Assembly (NCBI GenBank): GCA_020205615.1
Contig: CM035162.1
Coordinates: forward strand, 34,250,479 to 34,314,478
Source of the DNA: Panax quinquefolius
Taxonomy: Eukaryota > Streptophyta > Magnoliopsida > Apiales > Araliaceae
DNA length: 64,000 nucleotides
Direction: 5' to 3'
The notes below the pieces were generated by a model, which worked only from the letters and a program-made list of their open reading frames with translations, made no database searches and was not told the DNA's origin. Below are positions 9,882 through 22,082 of the stretch, piece by piece. Position 1 is the stretch's first letter, and each line of letters opens with the position of its first letter. The position numbers and the translations under genes were made by a program.

Positions 9882-11638
9882 GGGCTAAATACACTTATGT
9901 TACACTAACTACCATCAAATTTATAATTCGACCCCCAAAGTATTTGAGCTTACAATTTACTACATAAAGTACCTAATGTCATACAATGCAGCCCCCAAAT
10001 TTAATTTTCAACCAAAATTGGCCGGTATATCCGACTCGAGCGGTAACCCGGTTGGAGCCAAATTGGTTTATACTGTTTGAACGTATTTAGATATGGTTTG
10101 ACTTCATAAAATAATTAAATACTTTTAAGTACAATTAACCCCAAATTAAAATATTCTAAATATAATTAACCCCAAATTAAATACTTCTAAATACACTTAA
10201 ACCCAAATTAAAATACTTCTAAATACAATTGACACCAAATAATGTTGACTTTAAAAAGATTAAATTAAAAATTATACCAAATAATTTATACCAAAAATAA
10301 TAAATTTAGAGAAACTTAAAATAATAATTAAAAAAACTTCATGCCAAGAAAAAACCTCAATATTTTTTTGTTTACATAATACATGTATTAAAAAAATATA
10401 TTTTAATAAATAAGATAAACACTTAATAAAAATTAAACCAATGATTCATACAATTCAAACCCTTTATCAGATAAAATTTCTGCATCTATTTTTTTGTTTC
10501 CACCACCACTAGCCTCCCGCCTTCTCCTTTCTCCGTTGTCTCAATCTGATGAACTCTTATATCAAAATAAATCATGTAATAGCATCGGGGATAATGGGAG
10601 TGAGAATCAGGGATAATGAGAGTGAGAATTGTGATGATGAGAGTGAAAATCGTGACGAATGGAAGTGAAAATCGCGACGATAGAAGTAAGAATCGGCGAC
10701 GATGAGGCAACTGGAGTGGCGATGGTTATTTGCAATAACGAGTTCTATACTCTGACCGATTTTTAAAAAAACTTATTTATCTTTTTACAAATGATGGTTG
10801 TGTCAAATTTAGGTATCCAGATATGAGATATTGGTGAAGGATAACGAGAAGAAATAAGAAAATAAAAAAAGAAAGAGAATAAGGTGATGAAATTAGAAGT
10901 TGCGGAAGATGCGCAGAGAGTAAAGAGGTGCCTCTTGGTGGCCTTCGTCTTCCTTGTTGAGTTCACCCATCGAACCAGGTTCTTACCATTTGACAAATAC
11001 TCTAACAATTTAGTCAATTATTTAGGTTTGAATTAAGTTTATAAATAGTTGAAGATGATGGATGTTGTTTGAAGATGGTGTTGGTAGTGTTTTAAATCTA
11101 TTTATGACTCTCAATTTTGGTGAGGAAGATGGGTGGTGTTAGAGATTTGATGGTGGTAGAGATTTGTTGGTAGTGAAAATGGGTGTTTGGGATGTGTTGG
11201 AGATTTGTTTTGTAGTGGATATAGGTGCTAGAGATGGATGGATTGAGATATTTCAAGCTTGTTCTTTGATTTGGTTATGGTGATGGTGATTTACAATGCC
11301 GAGAAAGTAAGATGATATGGATGAATGAGGTTTGTTTACTGACTGATAGAGAGAAAGAGAAAGATTTTTCTTTCTTTTCTTTTTATTTTTCCCTTTAAAT
11401 TTATAATCCATGTATAAATATTGTTTAATAAAGTCAAATTGTATTTTAATACGGTCAAAAAGTATAAAATTCATCACCTTGCCGGAAAATTATGTATTCT
11501 GGTCAATTTTGGTTGGAATCTGAATTTGGGGGCTAAATTGTATGAAATTAGACACTTGTAGTAAAGTGTAAGCTTAAATTCTTTAGAGGCTTAATCATGA
11601 ATATGGTGATACTTTATATAGTAAACTGTATTTAGCCA
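9882..11638. mobile_element. Nonautonomous MULE with long terminal inverted repeats
   Basis: The left end GGGCTAAATACAC and the right end CTGTATTTAGCC begin inverted repeats of about 170 bp. Shared blocks include AGCTTACAATTTACTAC-like and TTNAGCCCCCAAATT-like segments. The 9-bp flanks TATTTGTAA (9873-9881) and TATTTTTAA (11639-11647) agree in 8 of 9, the duplication size of Mutator-like elements. No MURA transposase is seen. A short minus-strand frame at 10900-11000 could be captured coding sequence, but I cannot name it. Confidence 0.75.
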
Positions 11639-11907
11639 TATTTTTAAACCAACTACATATACATATATGTTATTGTAGGTAGGGTTTCTTTATTCATTTT
11701 TTCTCAATTATTGTTGTTTCAAAAAAAGATCAAAACTTGTATTCTTCACACTTTAATATATTATTACTTTCTACTTCTCCCCAATGATTTTTTTTTCAAT
11801 TTGAATGTTTCACTTAAATTTTGTATTCTTGTCTTTGAATTTTTTTTGTTATAATTTGTTCTAACATAATTGAAGGATAAGACCACAATGAAGGAGATTA
11901 AAGTCTC

Positions 11908-14028
11908 TATTAGAATATAACAAGTGAGTTACAATCTCATATAAGAAAATAATGAAATAGTGAAAGATTAATATCCACGAATGGACCCAAATGGGTCAAG
12001 CTGGGTTCCAAAGTACATGTGTGTCTTGTGTATGCGCACGTAACGCACTAGTTCCCCAATTCTTCCCCAACAATTGGTATTAGAGCTACAGAAGATTAAT
12101 CTTGGGATGGTGAGCCTCTTCAAAAGCTACATAGTGGTGGCTTCAAATTTAAATTTCAAATAGTCTGTTCAAAAGACACGCGATGGTGGTGCATTCTCGA
12201 TGAAAGGTTGGTGTTTCCCTAAAAGATTTTCAATTTTGAATTCTCAATGGGTTTAGCCGAGAATGTTTATGTGAATTATGGCTAATATCGAGTATATAAG
12301 TACTGATTTCATTGGGATTGACATGCCTGAGAGTCCAACTACATTGCATTATCAGAATCCATGTTGTATATATTTAAGAGGTTGACCTATTTGCTCCTCT
12401 CACAGTACAAACCTCTTCTCGCTAAGCCCTCTTTCTCCTCAGTCCAAACATACAAATTAAATGTAATGCTAGCGCCTACAGTTCATCACAGACGAAAGGA
12501 CTCACTGAGTCGAGATCGCTAACTAATTATAATCTAATATAATAGAAAATAAGAGTTTTTATCGATAAATTACCGTACTGAACCGGCCCGAACCGGTTGC
12601 CAAAAGTAACCAAAACCATGTTCTGATACCAGTACCGATTAGACTGGTATCCCGTACCGATTATATTTAGGAAACAAATTGAAGTAGTAATCCCATCAAT
12701 GGTATATTGGTATTGCAGCAAAACATCGTCAGCCAACTACTCTGCAATAAGCATTTATAGCCCATCTCGAGCAAAACAACATCGCCAGAAGAGATAAAAA
12801 CAAACTACCCAACAATCATCATCAAATCTTTTAGCATAAACAAGAAATAAATCGACCACAACCATAAGATCTACTAATAAATCGACCAAAAGATCTACCA
12901 ATAAATCAACCAAAACCATTGTTGGTAAAGAAACATAAAAAGGAGAAAAAAATAAGAAAGAGAAGAAGAAGACAATACATGAAATTGTCGATTGATGGAC
13001 TCCATAGCTTATTTTATCAAATTACTTGCATAATTCTTCTATTCGTTGATGGTCCGAGTCTCTGAGATAAGTTTACTTTGATGTTCATGCTTTGCCTTTG
13101 TTAAGAGAGAGAAATAGTGGAGACTATCAATATGCAGAGAAATGGATAAGTGAGAGAATTAGAGAAGTGGGAAAGTGAAAGAAGTGGGAAAGATGAGGGA
13201 CCACCATATGCATATAACATATATGTATAAAGTGATATTAGATGGAACACAATAGGTATATTCTATGACAAAGATCTGTATATACTGAGGATAAAAAGAG
13301 TACTGCATCTTGTTTCTAAGTTAATCCCAGATTTATCAAAAAAAATTATCGATGCCGAAAGCCTATTTGTTCGATGTCGGTGATCTTAGGTAAAATACCG
13401 AATTTAAAGAATGATTTGAACAGACCTATAGAAAACACTAATATTATAGAAAAGAATTGTCTTTTCTGTATACTTTTCCCAATTCTCTTGCTACCAGGGG
13501 CTATATGCAATTGATCGAATTATATAATATCGCTTCAACACAATGTCATTGAAAAGATCTCGGAGACCCACCAAAGCACGAAACCAGGATCTTTCAAAAA
13601 AATAATTCCTATTCAAATTGGGGTATAATACCTGGATCTCATAATGGGGATTTTCGTCCAAGAGTTGAGGTCTGACAAGGAACACGGTCATGTTCATGGA
13701 TTAATAAAAATGTGCAGAAGATCTATTTGAAGGAGAAAAAGGACACATACTATAATAAGAAAAGAAATGGTGTAGTGATTGAAGAGAATGTGTTCAAGTG
13801 AGGGGGAGCTATGATGTGATGAACTCACTTGTGAGGGGAAATTGTTAGGATATTACAAGTGAGTTGGAGTAGTACATCAAGAAAATAATGAAATAGTCGA
13901 GGATTAATATATGAGAATGGACCCAAGAACTAATGGCTTAAGCTTTTGAGTTAAGTTAGGTTCCAAACATGTGTATTAAGGCCTTGTATAAGTGCACATA
14001 TGTGCGGTCTCCCTGGTTTTCCCCTAAA
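11908..14028 (+). mobile_element. TRIM retroelement, plus strand
   Basis: The 5' LTR (about 11908-12072) ends TTCCCCAACA and is followed by ATTGGTATTAGAGCT, a Met-tRNA primer site with small changes. The 3' LTR starts at 13843 with TGTTAGGATATTACAAGTGAG-type sequence after a purine-rich tract (GAGGGGAAAT). Both LTRs share ACAAGTGAGTT, AAATAATGAAATAGT and GAATGGACCCAA. The internal region lacks recognisable gag-pol. An open frame at 13491-13697 (minus) is unidentified. The 3' end is approximate. Confidence 0.72.
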
Positions 14029-14814
14029 AACTCGTATAGTAGAATTGTACGATCCATAATCCATCTAATATCAATTTATCACACAGTGTATACTGCACCA
14101 AAAAGCATATTGGGTCATCTCCTTTCCCAAAAGGTTAAACTATTAAGTTGAAACTCCACCATACTTAATTATTAACTTATCTACGCTCTTGAATTTATCC
14201 GATGTGGGATTCATGTGTAATATCCCAAAAATCTCCACCTTTAACTTGAATACCCATCACATGTATCATATATTAGAGTACTAAGTATCATTTACTAGAG
14301 TAGTCACTATTGAGCACACCTTCTTTCAGTCCTTCAAGAGCCCTACTTGACTATAATACTACTTCACTGTGCCAGAGGTAAATGTGATAATACAACTTTA
14401 CTCCTTGTGAACCCTTCACCCTGGTCAGCTTCCTAAAACCATCTTGAGTCCACTCGACTCAAATCAAACTTCACCGCGAAATGGCAAACACGTGAATGAT
14501 CCCCTTTTCTCCACCTAATTTAACTTTAGGGTTACTTACATATTAAACACCGAAGTATACACCATTTTACCATTCGTACCCCGATGTTTAAACACTCAAA
14601 TTTAGCTACCCCAAGTACCATCAAGTAAGAATAATTGACCTTTTTATAATTTTCAGCCATTTAAATTTTGACACGTTGCCATTTTTCGGCGAACAAATTG
14701 ACCAAAAGGGTCAGTTATGCTTACTTAAAAATACTTGAGGTAATTGTATGAGAGCGTTTAAATATCGTAGTACGAATGGTAAAATAATGTATACTTCGGG
14801 GTTTAATATGCAAT

Positions 14815-16035
14815 TGTGGGAAAGGAAATCGTACCTTGTTAGGGTTAGGGTTTCGTGTTGGCTGAGGATGAGAGAAATCCACAGAGAGTACAAAATCGAT
14901 TGATGAATTGAAGAGGGGAGAGACAGGTGAGCGATTACTCCAATAACCAGTGACAAAACTCTTAGGATCCGAGAACCTTGTTAGCGTAGCAAAGGTCCAA
15001 AGAGCCTTCTTGAGTGCTTCGGGTTAAGAGAGTCTTCAAGTCCTCCAAAAGTCCTTTGTTCATAGAATGGAAGGAGTAATTATAGATTTTCCTGGAAAAT
15101 GGTCACGTGCCAAGCACATGACCTCAAGAAAATTCCAAAAATACCCTTAGTCACTAGAGTAATGCCCAAATTGTCATGTCTTTCTAGCCACCAATCCAAT
15201 CCCTCAACCTACTCCCAAAATGAGTTGCCTCCATAAGCCTTCTACCTTGGAACTTATGGAGGCTCCTCCTCGATCTCATTCTTCAAAGCTCTTGTTGTTA
15301 AAACCATGTTTTCCTACTCTTCCTTCTTTATTTGAGAATCTCTTCGCTGAAAAATCTCGAAAGAACTCAGTGCAAAACATGGGAGGCCGCGTCCTAGGGG
15401 GGCGAACCCAAGCGGGGTCTCATTCGGTTCTTTTCATTCGTTTCAGCCTTTCTTGGTTGTTTTCATTCTTTTCTCGTGATTCTTGGTCCTGTAATATGCT
15501 CTTCTTGTCATGGAGATTCTAAGGCTAATCATTTCTTGGAATTTAACAAGATTTTAGTTTCTTTCTGTAGTTTGGGCTCATTACTTTGTTATTGCATCGA
15601 TCAAAACTCTTCTAGCATGCAAATCGAGAAAATGAGGTATCGCACGCTCTAGGGGGCTGCACTCTATGGGGCCGAACCTTAGAAGGGTCAAAACCTAAGG
15701 GGTGAACCCTAGGTAGCCGAACCCTAGGGGGTGCTTTGGCTTCTTTCGTTTATCTATTGTCCGTTTTCCTTGTCTTGTTCGGATAGTTCCAACCAAATCC
15801 AGTCGGGGAAGAGATTGATTTAAATTTTCATTAAGGAGGAGCCATCTTGGAGTGGTTAATCCCTAGGGTGGCCGAACCCTAGGGGACTAATCCCTAGCGG
15901 GCTGAACCCCTAGGTTTTTTCCTTTTTGCTCATTTAATGCTTCATTCATTAATTGATGTCTTGTTCATTTACTTCTGTCTTTTAATTTAATTCATTTAGG
16001 TTGTATGTGAGCCCTAACTTGTATTTGGGCTCACA
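14815..16035 (-). repeat. 3' LTR of the Tat-type element
   Basis: Highly similar to 20877-22082 and, inverted, to 8178-9349. It contains many CCCTAGGG-type modules and an antisense open frame (15220-15522, plus). Confidence 0.85.
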
Positions 16036-16793
16036 TTTGCCCCCTGCACGTGAGTCACGCCTTTGGTGGGAGGATCGTGCAAAATATTTCAAGTGTTTGA
16101 GTTTTGCTTCAAATTTTTGAACAATTCGCGGAACTCAATTTTTCAATCCTCGAAAACGAAAGTCCTAGGAAAAGAAACCTCTAAGGGTCCAAACCCTAGC
16201 GGGCGATCCTTAGAGGAGCTCTCCTGGATATCATAGAAAATCTTTTATCTAATCCTTCCAAATATTACTCTCTTGGAATTTCTCTCTTCTTCAAAATCAA
16301 GAAGTCATCGAGAAGGAATCAAGTGAGCTTGCTTCAAATCGGGGTGAACAAAAGATGAAGAAGATCTTTCCCTTAGGTGGCCGAACTCTGGGGGCCGAAC
16401 CCTAGGGGGGTTTCGACGGCTCCCATTTTTTGATCTATTTTCCCTTCTCTTGCATGGTTATTTTATATTTCTTTTTTTATTGCTTAATCTATTTCTTCAT
16501 TTTCAGGTGATCGTATACTTTCTTTCCCTAGACATCTCACCTTAACAGGATTTTGGCTTTTTCTCTGGATATTCTTAAAGAAAGGCCACACTTTTTTCGT
16601 AATGAAGTAACATTCATTCCGGGCAATTGATCAACGAGCTAGGAAAATTCAAAGGCAAAATGGTAGAGCCTCCCTAGGTGGTCGAACCCTAGGGGCTGAA
16701 CCCTAGGAGGCTTTGTCCTCTTCCTTTATTTTTTTCATTATTATTCTTCTCAACTGAATTTTGAGCGTCTCCTAGCTTGTTTCCCACAGATAC

Positions 16794-17078
16794 TTGATCA
16801 GATGCATATTCATAGTCTCTCTTTATTCTTTGCGAGTAGATGACTTAGATATGTTTATTAGCTATAAGTTTGATGACTTTTCCTCATTGGGCCTTGACAT
16901 GCCTTACTTCCGTGCCAGGCTGGATCTACTTAGTTCCAATTTTCGTGTTATTGTACTACACTCGGAGGTTGTTTCATGTCATCATGAAAATTATTATCTT
17001 TCAGCTCAGCTTTCGAACCTTCAAGATACTAGGGCTAAATTGAACACCCAACTTCAGGAAGTCAAGTCAGCTATCTGA
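16794..17078 (+). pseudogene. Antisense ORF remnant of the Tat-type element
   Basis: An open frame of 94 codons lies on the strand opposite to the host element, about 0.75 kb inside its 3' LTR. The product ends with a probable coiled coil (LSAQLSNLQDTRAKLNTQLQ). Antisense ORFs placed between pol and the 3' LTR are known in Tat-lineage elements, and the position and orientation here agree. I could not recognise a domain. It may be the last exon of a longer, decayed frame reaching towards 16040. Confidence 0.45.
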
Positions 17079-17569
17079 GACATCAGGAGAATGAGAACCT
17101 CAAATGTGAAGACTCGGGACAATGCCCTTGCTAATTTGAAGGCTTTAGCTATGCCCCCTCCTCAGTTTGATATGTTGTGGCCTTTAGATCATGGCCTTTT
17201 GTAGTCTTTTTGATTACCTGTATCAGAAAACTCATCCATATATGTATTTCATTTTATCATAATAAAGTTTCTTGTAACATTATTGATTGCCTTTAACTTG
17301 AATTTTTCTTTGAAACCCAATGTTTTAGATCGAATCCTAAGCTATTCAAATCAATACTCTAAGAGAATAATATGCATAATATAAATGTAAATATGAAATT
17401 TTTAATTAAAAACATGTTTTTTTTTCGATTTCTCACAAACTAACACTTAAATCCATACTTTAAAATCACGAAATATCCAAGTATAAGTGAAAGTTTGACA
17501 TTTTTATCAACAATCAGGTTGCTTTTAGTGAAAAGCATAACGTTTCAAATTTTCATAATAATAAATCTT

Positions 17570-18070
17570 AGTTTAGTAGGAGAAAGCATAACGTTCACCA
17601 CTTTTAGAGATAAAGTGCAACTTTCTTAGGTTTGAGGACTTATACTCAGGTGCCTCAATTACTTTTAATGTTGAAAGTATAAATTTTCGTGTATGAGGAC
17701 TTATAATAAGGTGCCTCATTCACTTTTGATGATAAAATGTAACACTCGAGTGTCTCGTCACTTGGGTCGTCCAATTTCTTGACAAGTGTACTCTATGAAG
17801 ACTTGGCCACCGTTTAGAGTGGACCATCTTGGGTGGATTTTTTAATCTATCAATTCTAGTGCCTCCTCCATTGGTCACCCAATTTCTTGGCAAGGGATAC
17901 TCCTGAGAACTTAAACCATCATTTTTGGTGGACCACCATCTTTGGTGGATTTTTAATTTATCAATTCTTGTGTCTCCTCCCTTGGTCATTCAATTTCTTG
18001 GCAAGAAATACTCCCGAAGACTTAAACCACCATTTTTGGTGGACCACCATCTTGGGTGAATTTTTGATAT
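17570..18070. repeat. Tandem repeats in the 3' region of the Tat-type element
   Basis: Three units of about 112 bp (17750-18070) share CCAATTTCTTGRCAAG, AACTTAAACCAYCATTTTTG-like and GGTGGATTTTTAAT blocks. Before them are two units of about 65-70 bp sharing TGAGGACTTATA and AGGTGCCTCA. Tandem arrays in this part of Tat/Ogre elements are known seeds of plant satellites. Confidence 0.8.
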
Positions 18071-19381
18071 TGTCGTCTTTATAGTTCTGAGATCTTTTGA
18101 TGGTAAAGATAGTATTTGGGTTGTCCATCATCTTGTGTCAATGAATTTTGTGTAACAAAACTTCTCATAGTTTCGACATGAGCATCTAATATTGATTCCT
18201 GATACTTCCTTGTATGTTACTAAAGCATGTTGTCTTGAATATGCTATTGTGGCCCTTGATCGTGTTTCTTGAAATCTAGTACAAGTCTCCATCATTTTTT
18301 GCCTTAATGTGGCTTTAGCAAAGAATCGGCCATAGCTGTAGTAAATGAATTTTTGTATACATTATCATAGTAAGATAGTCGTGGAGGAATTAAGCAGGGG
18401 CAAGAAGAGTCATGTTTATGCGGCTTAGCTCCATTTTATTGATGGGTGAATTCGTCTTTGTATCTCCACCTTCTAGTGATCAAAGCTTCATGGTGTATTC
18501 TTTGACATTTAAGTTTTCAAGCCGTATTATGTTTCTAAGGCATGCTTCAAATGTCTTTTTAGGTAGATGTCACCCACGCCTTTGTCATGTCGTCATGATA
18601 TTTGACTCATCGAATAGTTTTTCATGTCATGAAGGACTCGAGGGAGATCATCCCCAAGTCCTTATGTATTTCTCGCATCTTTCCTTAATTTTAGTCATCT
18701 TGTTCGTCATCGTGATAACCAAAGTTTGATTGAGAAATCACTTTGGAACTTTTAAAAGAGTGTGCTTCCTAGGGGTCAAACCCTAGGAGGGGAACCCTCG
18801 AGTTCTTCTTCTCTTGCTCATTTCTTCCATTCTTGTCCTCGTTTTGTTTGTTAGTTAATCTTGTGTCAAGAAAGGAACTTCATCGACATTAATTTTAAGA
18901 GTTGAACCTTTAGAGCATTTTCATAAATTGAGTTCAAGCATCTTTTAGGCTCTCTTGTGGAGTTGCTTCTTGGCCACCCACAAAGATCGAGTTTGTTAAC
19001 CCTTTCGTCTGTATCATCCTCCCAAGGGGAGACCATTTGAAAAGGGTTTCGAAAGTAAAGAAAACTTCTTGGAATACTTCCTCAAATTTATTGCTTCGTT
19101 GCTTTTAATTGGTGGACTTTCGTTTTCAATAACTTTTTGTCAGTGAGACCTCTATAGCCTTAGACTTTAGCGGCATTCGCCAGTGAAATCTTCATCGGCA
19201 CACTTTGAATGTCTTTGGCTTGAAAAGTTGGCACTTGCATCAATTGTTAACGAAAACTCCTCATTTCATCTTGTTGTTTCTACATCTTGGACATAATGAA
19301 ACTCGTCATTCATTGTCTTTCTTGTCGCCTTGTGGCTTTTGCTAAGAGTCTGTTGGAGTCACAGTAGTCGTTCACGCCCTT

Positions 19382-20500
19382 CTATGTAATAGTCACATGA
19401 CATGTAAGCAATGTCATGATTCCTCTCAAGTCTTGTGCAAACGATGAGAGTTTTGTAAATGAATCACATACTTTAGTGATGAGGTGGGGCTTGAAGGCAT
19501 CTAAGGCACTATTGTTACATATGCTCACCAAGTTCTTTTCTTCAATTGGCTCTGCACACTTATGCACCTGAGCTCTAAATCTGTCCACATAATCTGACAG
19601 CCCCTCGTTCGGCTTCTACCTAAATCGTATGGGCTCTACAATAGTTACCTATTTTTGCACATAGAAAAATTTCTTTAAAAATTATAATTTTATATCATAC
19701 CAATCATGGACTGACCCTCTCTCCAAATTATAGTACCAACTGAAGGCATTAACCATTAAAGTCTTGTTGAATTCCCTCATCAACATGTTGTGATAGTTCA
19801 CTTAATCATAACCCAACCATGGAGACATCGACTCCACAAACCTGACAATAAGCTCCCTAGCGTTTCCTTTCTCCCCGTTTTATTTTGGAAACTGTGAGGG
19901 ATGCTCAATATACCCTACTGGGTAAGGCTGTCTTCGAATGTGTACCGGGTAGGGTGGAGTAAAGTCTAACTCTGAATTTTAAGATGTCTGCTTGTGAAAC
20001 TGATTGATCATATCGATTATATCATCCTTCGTCATATACTGGCTCGTGGTATGGACTCTTTGGGGTGTTGTATCTATTGCTGCATTTTTGATGTGTATGG
20101 CAAGGAGATAGTTTAATGCACACTTGCATTATGCAAAGCTTGCATTGGTTGTATTTGTTAGCTTGTTCGTTGGGCGTGACTCGGGATAGTCGATATTTGC
20201 AACTGTGAAAATACTAGGAGTGTGGTTGCGATGACGTTTGGTTGAGGCAGACTCACTTCCAATCTGGGTTGTGGTACTTCACCACTATTCCCGGGTTCCA
20301 AGATGATGATTGGAATCGACTTATTCTCCATTAATGGAGGTGTAGTCTGATTCTCTTTTTTATTGTTGTTGATGTCCTTCCTTCCTGCTTGTTCCTCTTG
20401 CGAACTACCTGGGAACATGGCCTTAAAAGTGGGGATTTGCATCAACTGCTGACAGAAATTCTCCATTTCTTCTTGCTTCCTCTACATCTCCAACATCATA
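19382..20500 (-). pseudogene. Gag of the Tat-type element, broken
   Basis: Read from high to low coordinates, an N-terminal piece starts near 20466 (MENFCQQLMQIPTFKAMF). Near 19640-19800 a gag core reads MLMREFNKTLMVNAFSWYYN then LERGSVHDWYD, the pattern of the retrotransposon gag domain (A..WY..L..GS...W). A further piece, DRFRAQVHKCAEPIEEKNLV, lies at about 19588. Stops and frameshifts separate the pieces. Gag would form the virus-like particle. No zinc knuckle or protease follows. Confidence 0.75.
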
Positions 20501-20876
20501 GATTCATAGTCATCATCACTTTATGTCCTTCTCGTGCCTCCTTCACTGCCTTGAGCATCTCCAATTGCACAACGTTCACAATCGTCTGCTCTCCACTTAC
20601 TTCCTCGCCTTGTCTTCCAGTGCATGTCTGCCTGAAATTTGTTTGTTGTTGATCAGTCATGTATGGTGATGTTGAACTTCCTTCCGAAACGTCTTCAATA
20701 ATGGTTTAATCGAGATCTAGATTCACGCCTTGAAAGACTTGATTTGCTTGCCTTGGAACTGAATCTGACAAAGTAATGCTAGTTGGTGGTGAAACTCTTC
20801 CTGTAGTTCTCCCACTTCGAGTTGTGGGCATACCCTTCCTGAATTCTACACCTCCCCAGCAGATTCACCAAAGAAA

Positions 20877-22082
20877 TGTTGGCAAGGAAATCGTACCTTG
20901 CTAGGTTTAGGGTTTTGTGTTGGATGAGAAGAGAAATTCACGAAGAGTGCGGAATCTATTGAAGAATTGAAGAGGGGAGAAGAGTAGGTGACATATTACT
21001 CCAATTATCCGCGGAAGAACTCTAAGGATATGAGAACCTTGTTAGGGTAACAAGGATCCATAGAGCCTTCTTGAGTGCTTTGGGTTGAGAGTCTTCAAGT
21101 CCTCCAAAATTCCAAAATTCTTTTGTTCATAGAATGGAAGGAGTATTTATAGAATTTCTTGGAAAATGGTCACGTGTCAGGCACATGACCTCGGAAAAAT
21201 TCCAAAAATACCCTTAGTCACCAGAGTAATGCCCAGAACGTCCTGTCCTTCTAGCCACCAATCTAATCCCTCAATCAATTCCAAAAATGAGTTGTCTCCA
21301 TAAGCCTTCTACCTTGGAACTCATGGAGGCTCCTCCTCGATCTCATGCTTCAAAGCTCTGTTTCTCAAACCATGCTTTCCTGCTCTTCCTTTATTTGAGA
21401 ATCTTGTCGTCGAAAAACCTAGGAAGAACTCAGTGCAAGACACGGGAGGTCCCGCCCTAGGGGGCCAAACCCTAGGGGGCTCCTTCGGTTCTTTTCGTTG
21501 TTTCAGCCTTTCTTGTTTGGTTTTCATCCTTTTTTCGTGATTCTTGGACCTGTAAGATGCTTTTCTTGTCATGGAGATTCTAAGGCTAATCATTTCTTGG
21601 AGTTTCAAAAGATTTTAGTTTTTTCTGTAGTTTGGGCTCATTGCTCTGTTATTGCATCGATCAAAACTCTTATGGCAAGCAAATCGAGAAAATGAGTTAA
21701 CGCGCGCCCAGGGGGGGCGAACCTTAGGTGGTCGGACCTTAGAAGGGGAGAACCTTAGGTGGTCGAACCCTAGGGGGTGCTTTGGCTTCTTTTGTTTATC
21801 TGTTGTCCGTTTTCCTTGTCTTGTTTGGATAGTTCCAACCAAATCCAGTCGGGGAAGAGATTGATTTAACTTTTCCTTAAGGAGGAGCCATCTTGGAGTG
21901 GTTGATCCCTAGGGCGGCTGAACCCTAGGGGGGCAAACCCTAGGGGAGCTGAACACTAGGGTTTTTCCCTTTTTGCTCATTTAATGATCCGTTCATTAGT
22001 TACGATCTTGCTCATTTATTTTTGTCTTTTCATTTAATTCATTTAGTTCGTATGTGAACCCTAACTTATACTTGGGCTCACA
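20877..22082 (-). repeat. 5' LTR of the Tat-type element
   Basis: The partner of 14815-16035. It contains dense CCCTAGGGGG modules (21455-21490, 21700-21780, 21905-21965). The antisense frame found in the other two copies is frameshifted here. Confidence 0.85.

Larger units (their letters stand above)
14815..22082 (-). mobile_element. Tat-lineage gypsy element without visible pol (TR-GAG-like), about 7.3 kb
   Basis: The LTRs are 20877-22082 (5', minus strand) and 14815-16035 (3'), about 1.2 kb each, running TGTGAGCCC to CAACA. The flanks GCAAT/ACAAT fit a 5-bp target duplication. The primer site after the 5' LTR (20854-20873) reads TTTGGTGAATCTGCTGGGG, the Tat/Ogre type. A purine tract ending AGGGGGCAAA precedes the 3' LTR. 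A broken gag is visible, but no protease, reverse transcriptase or integrase between gag and the 3' LTR, so mobility would need a helper. Tandem repeats and an antisense frame occupy the 3' part. Confidence 0.83.

Noticed and set aside
13491..13697. A 68-codon minus-strand frame (RPQLLDENPHYEIQ...FRALVGLRDL) with plastid-like look
   Set aside because: I could not match it to a plastid or mitochondrial protein I know. It lies inside a TRIM; a database search is needed before any claim.
17720..18084. Two overlapping frames on opposite strands
   Set aside because: They follow the 112-bp tandem repeat and have no independent support.
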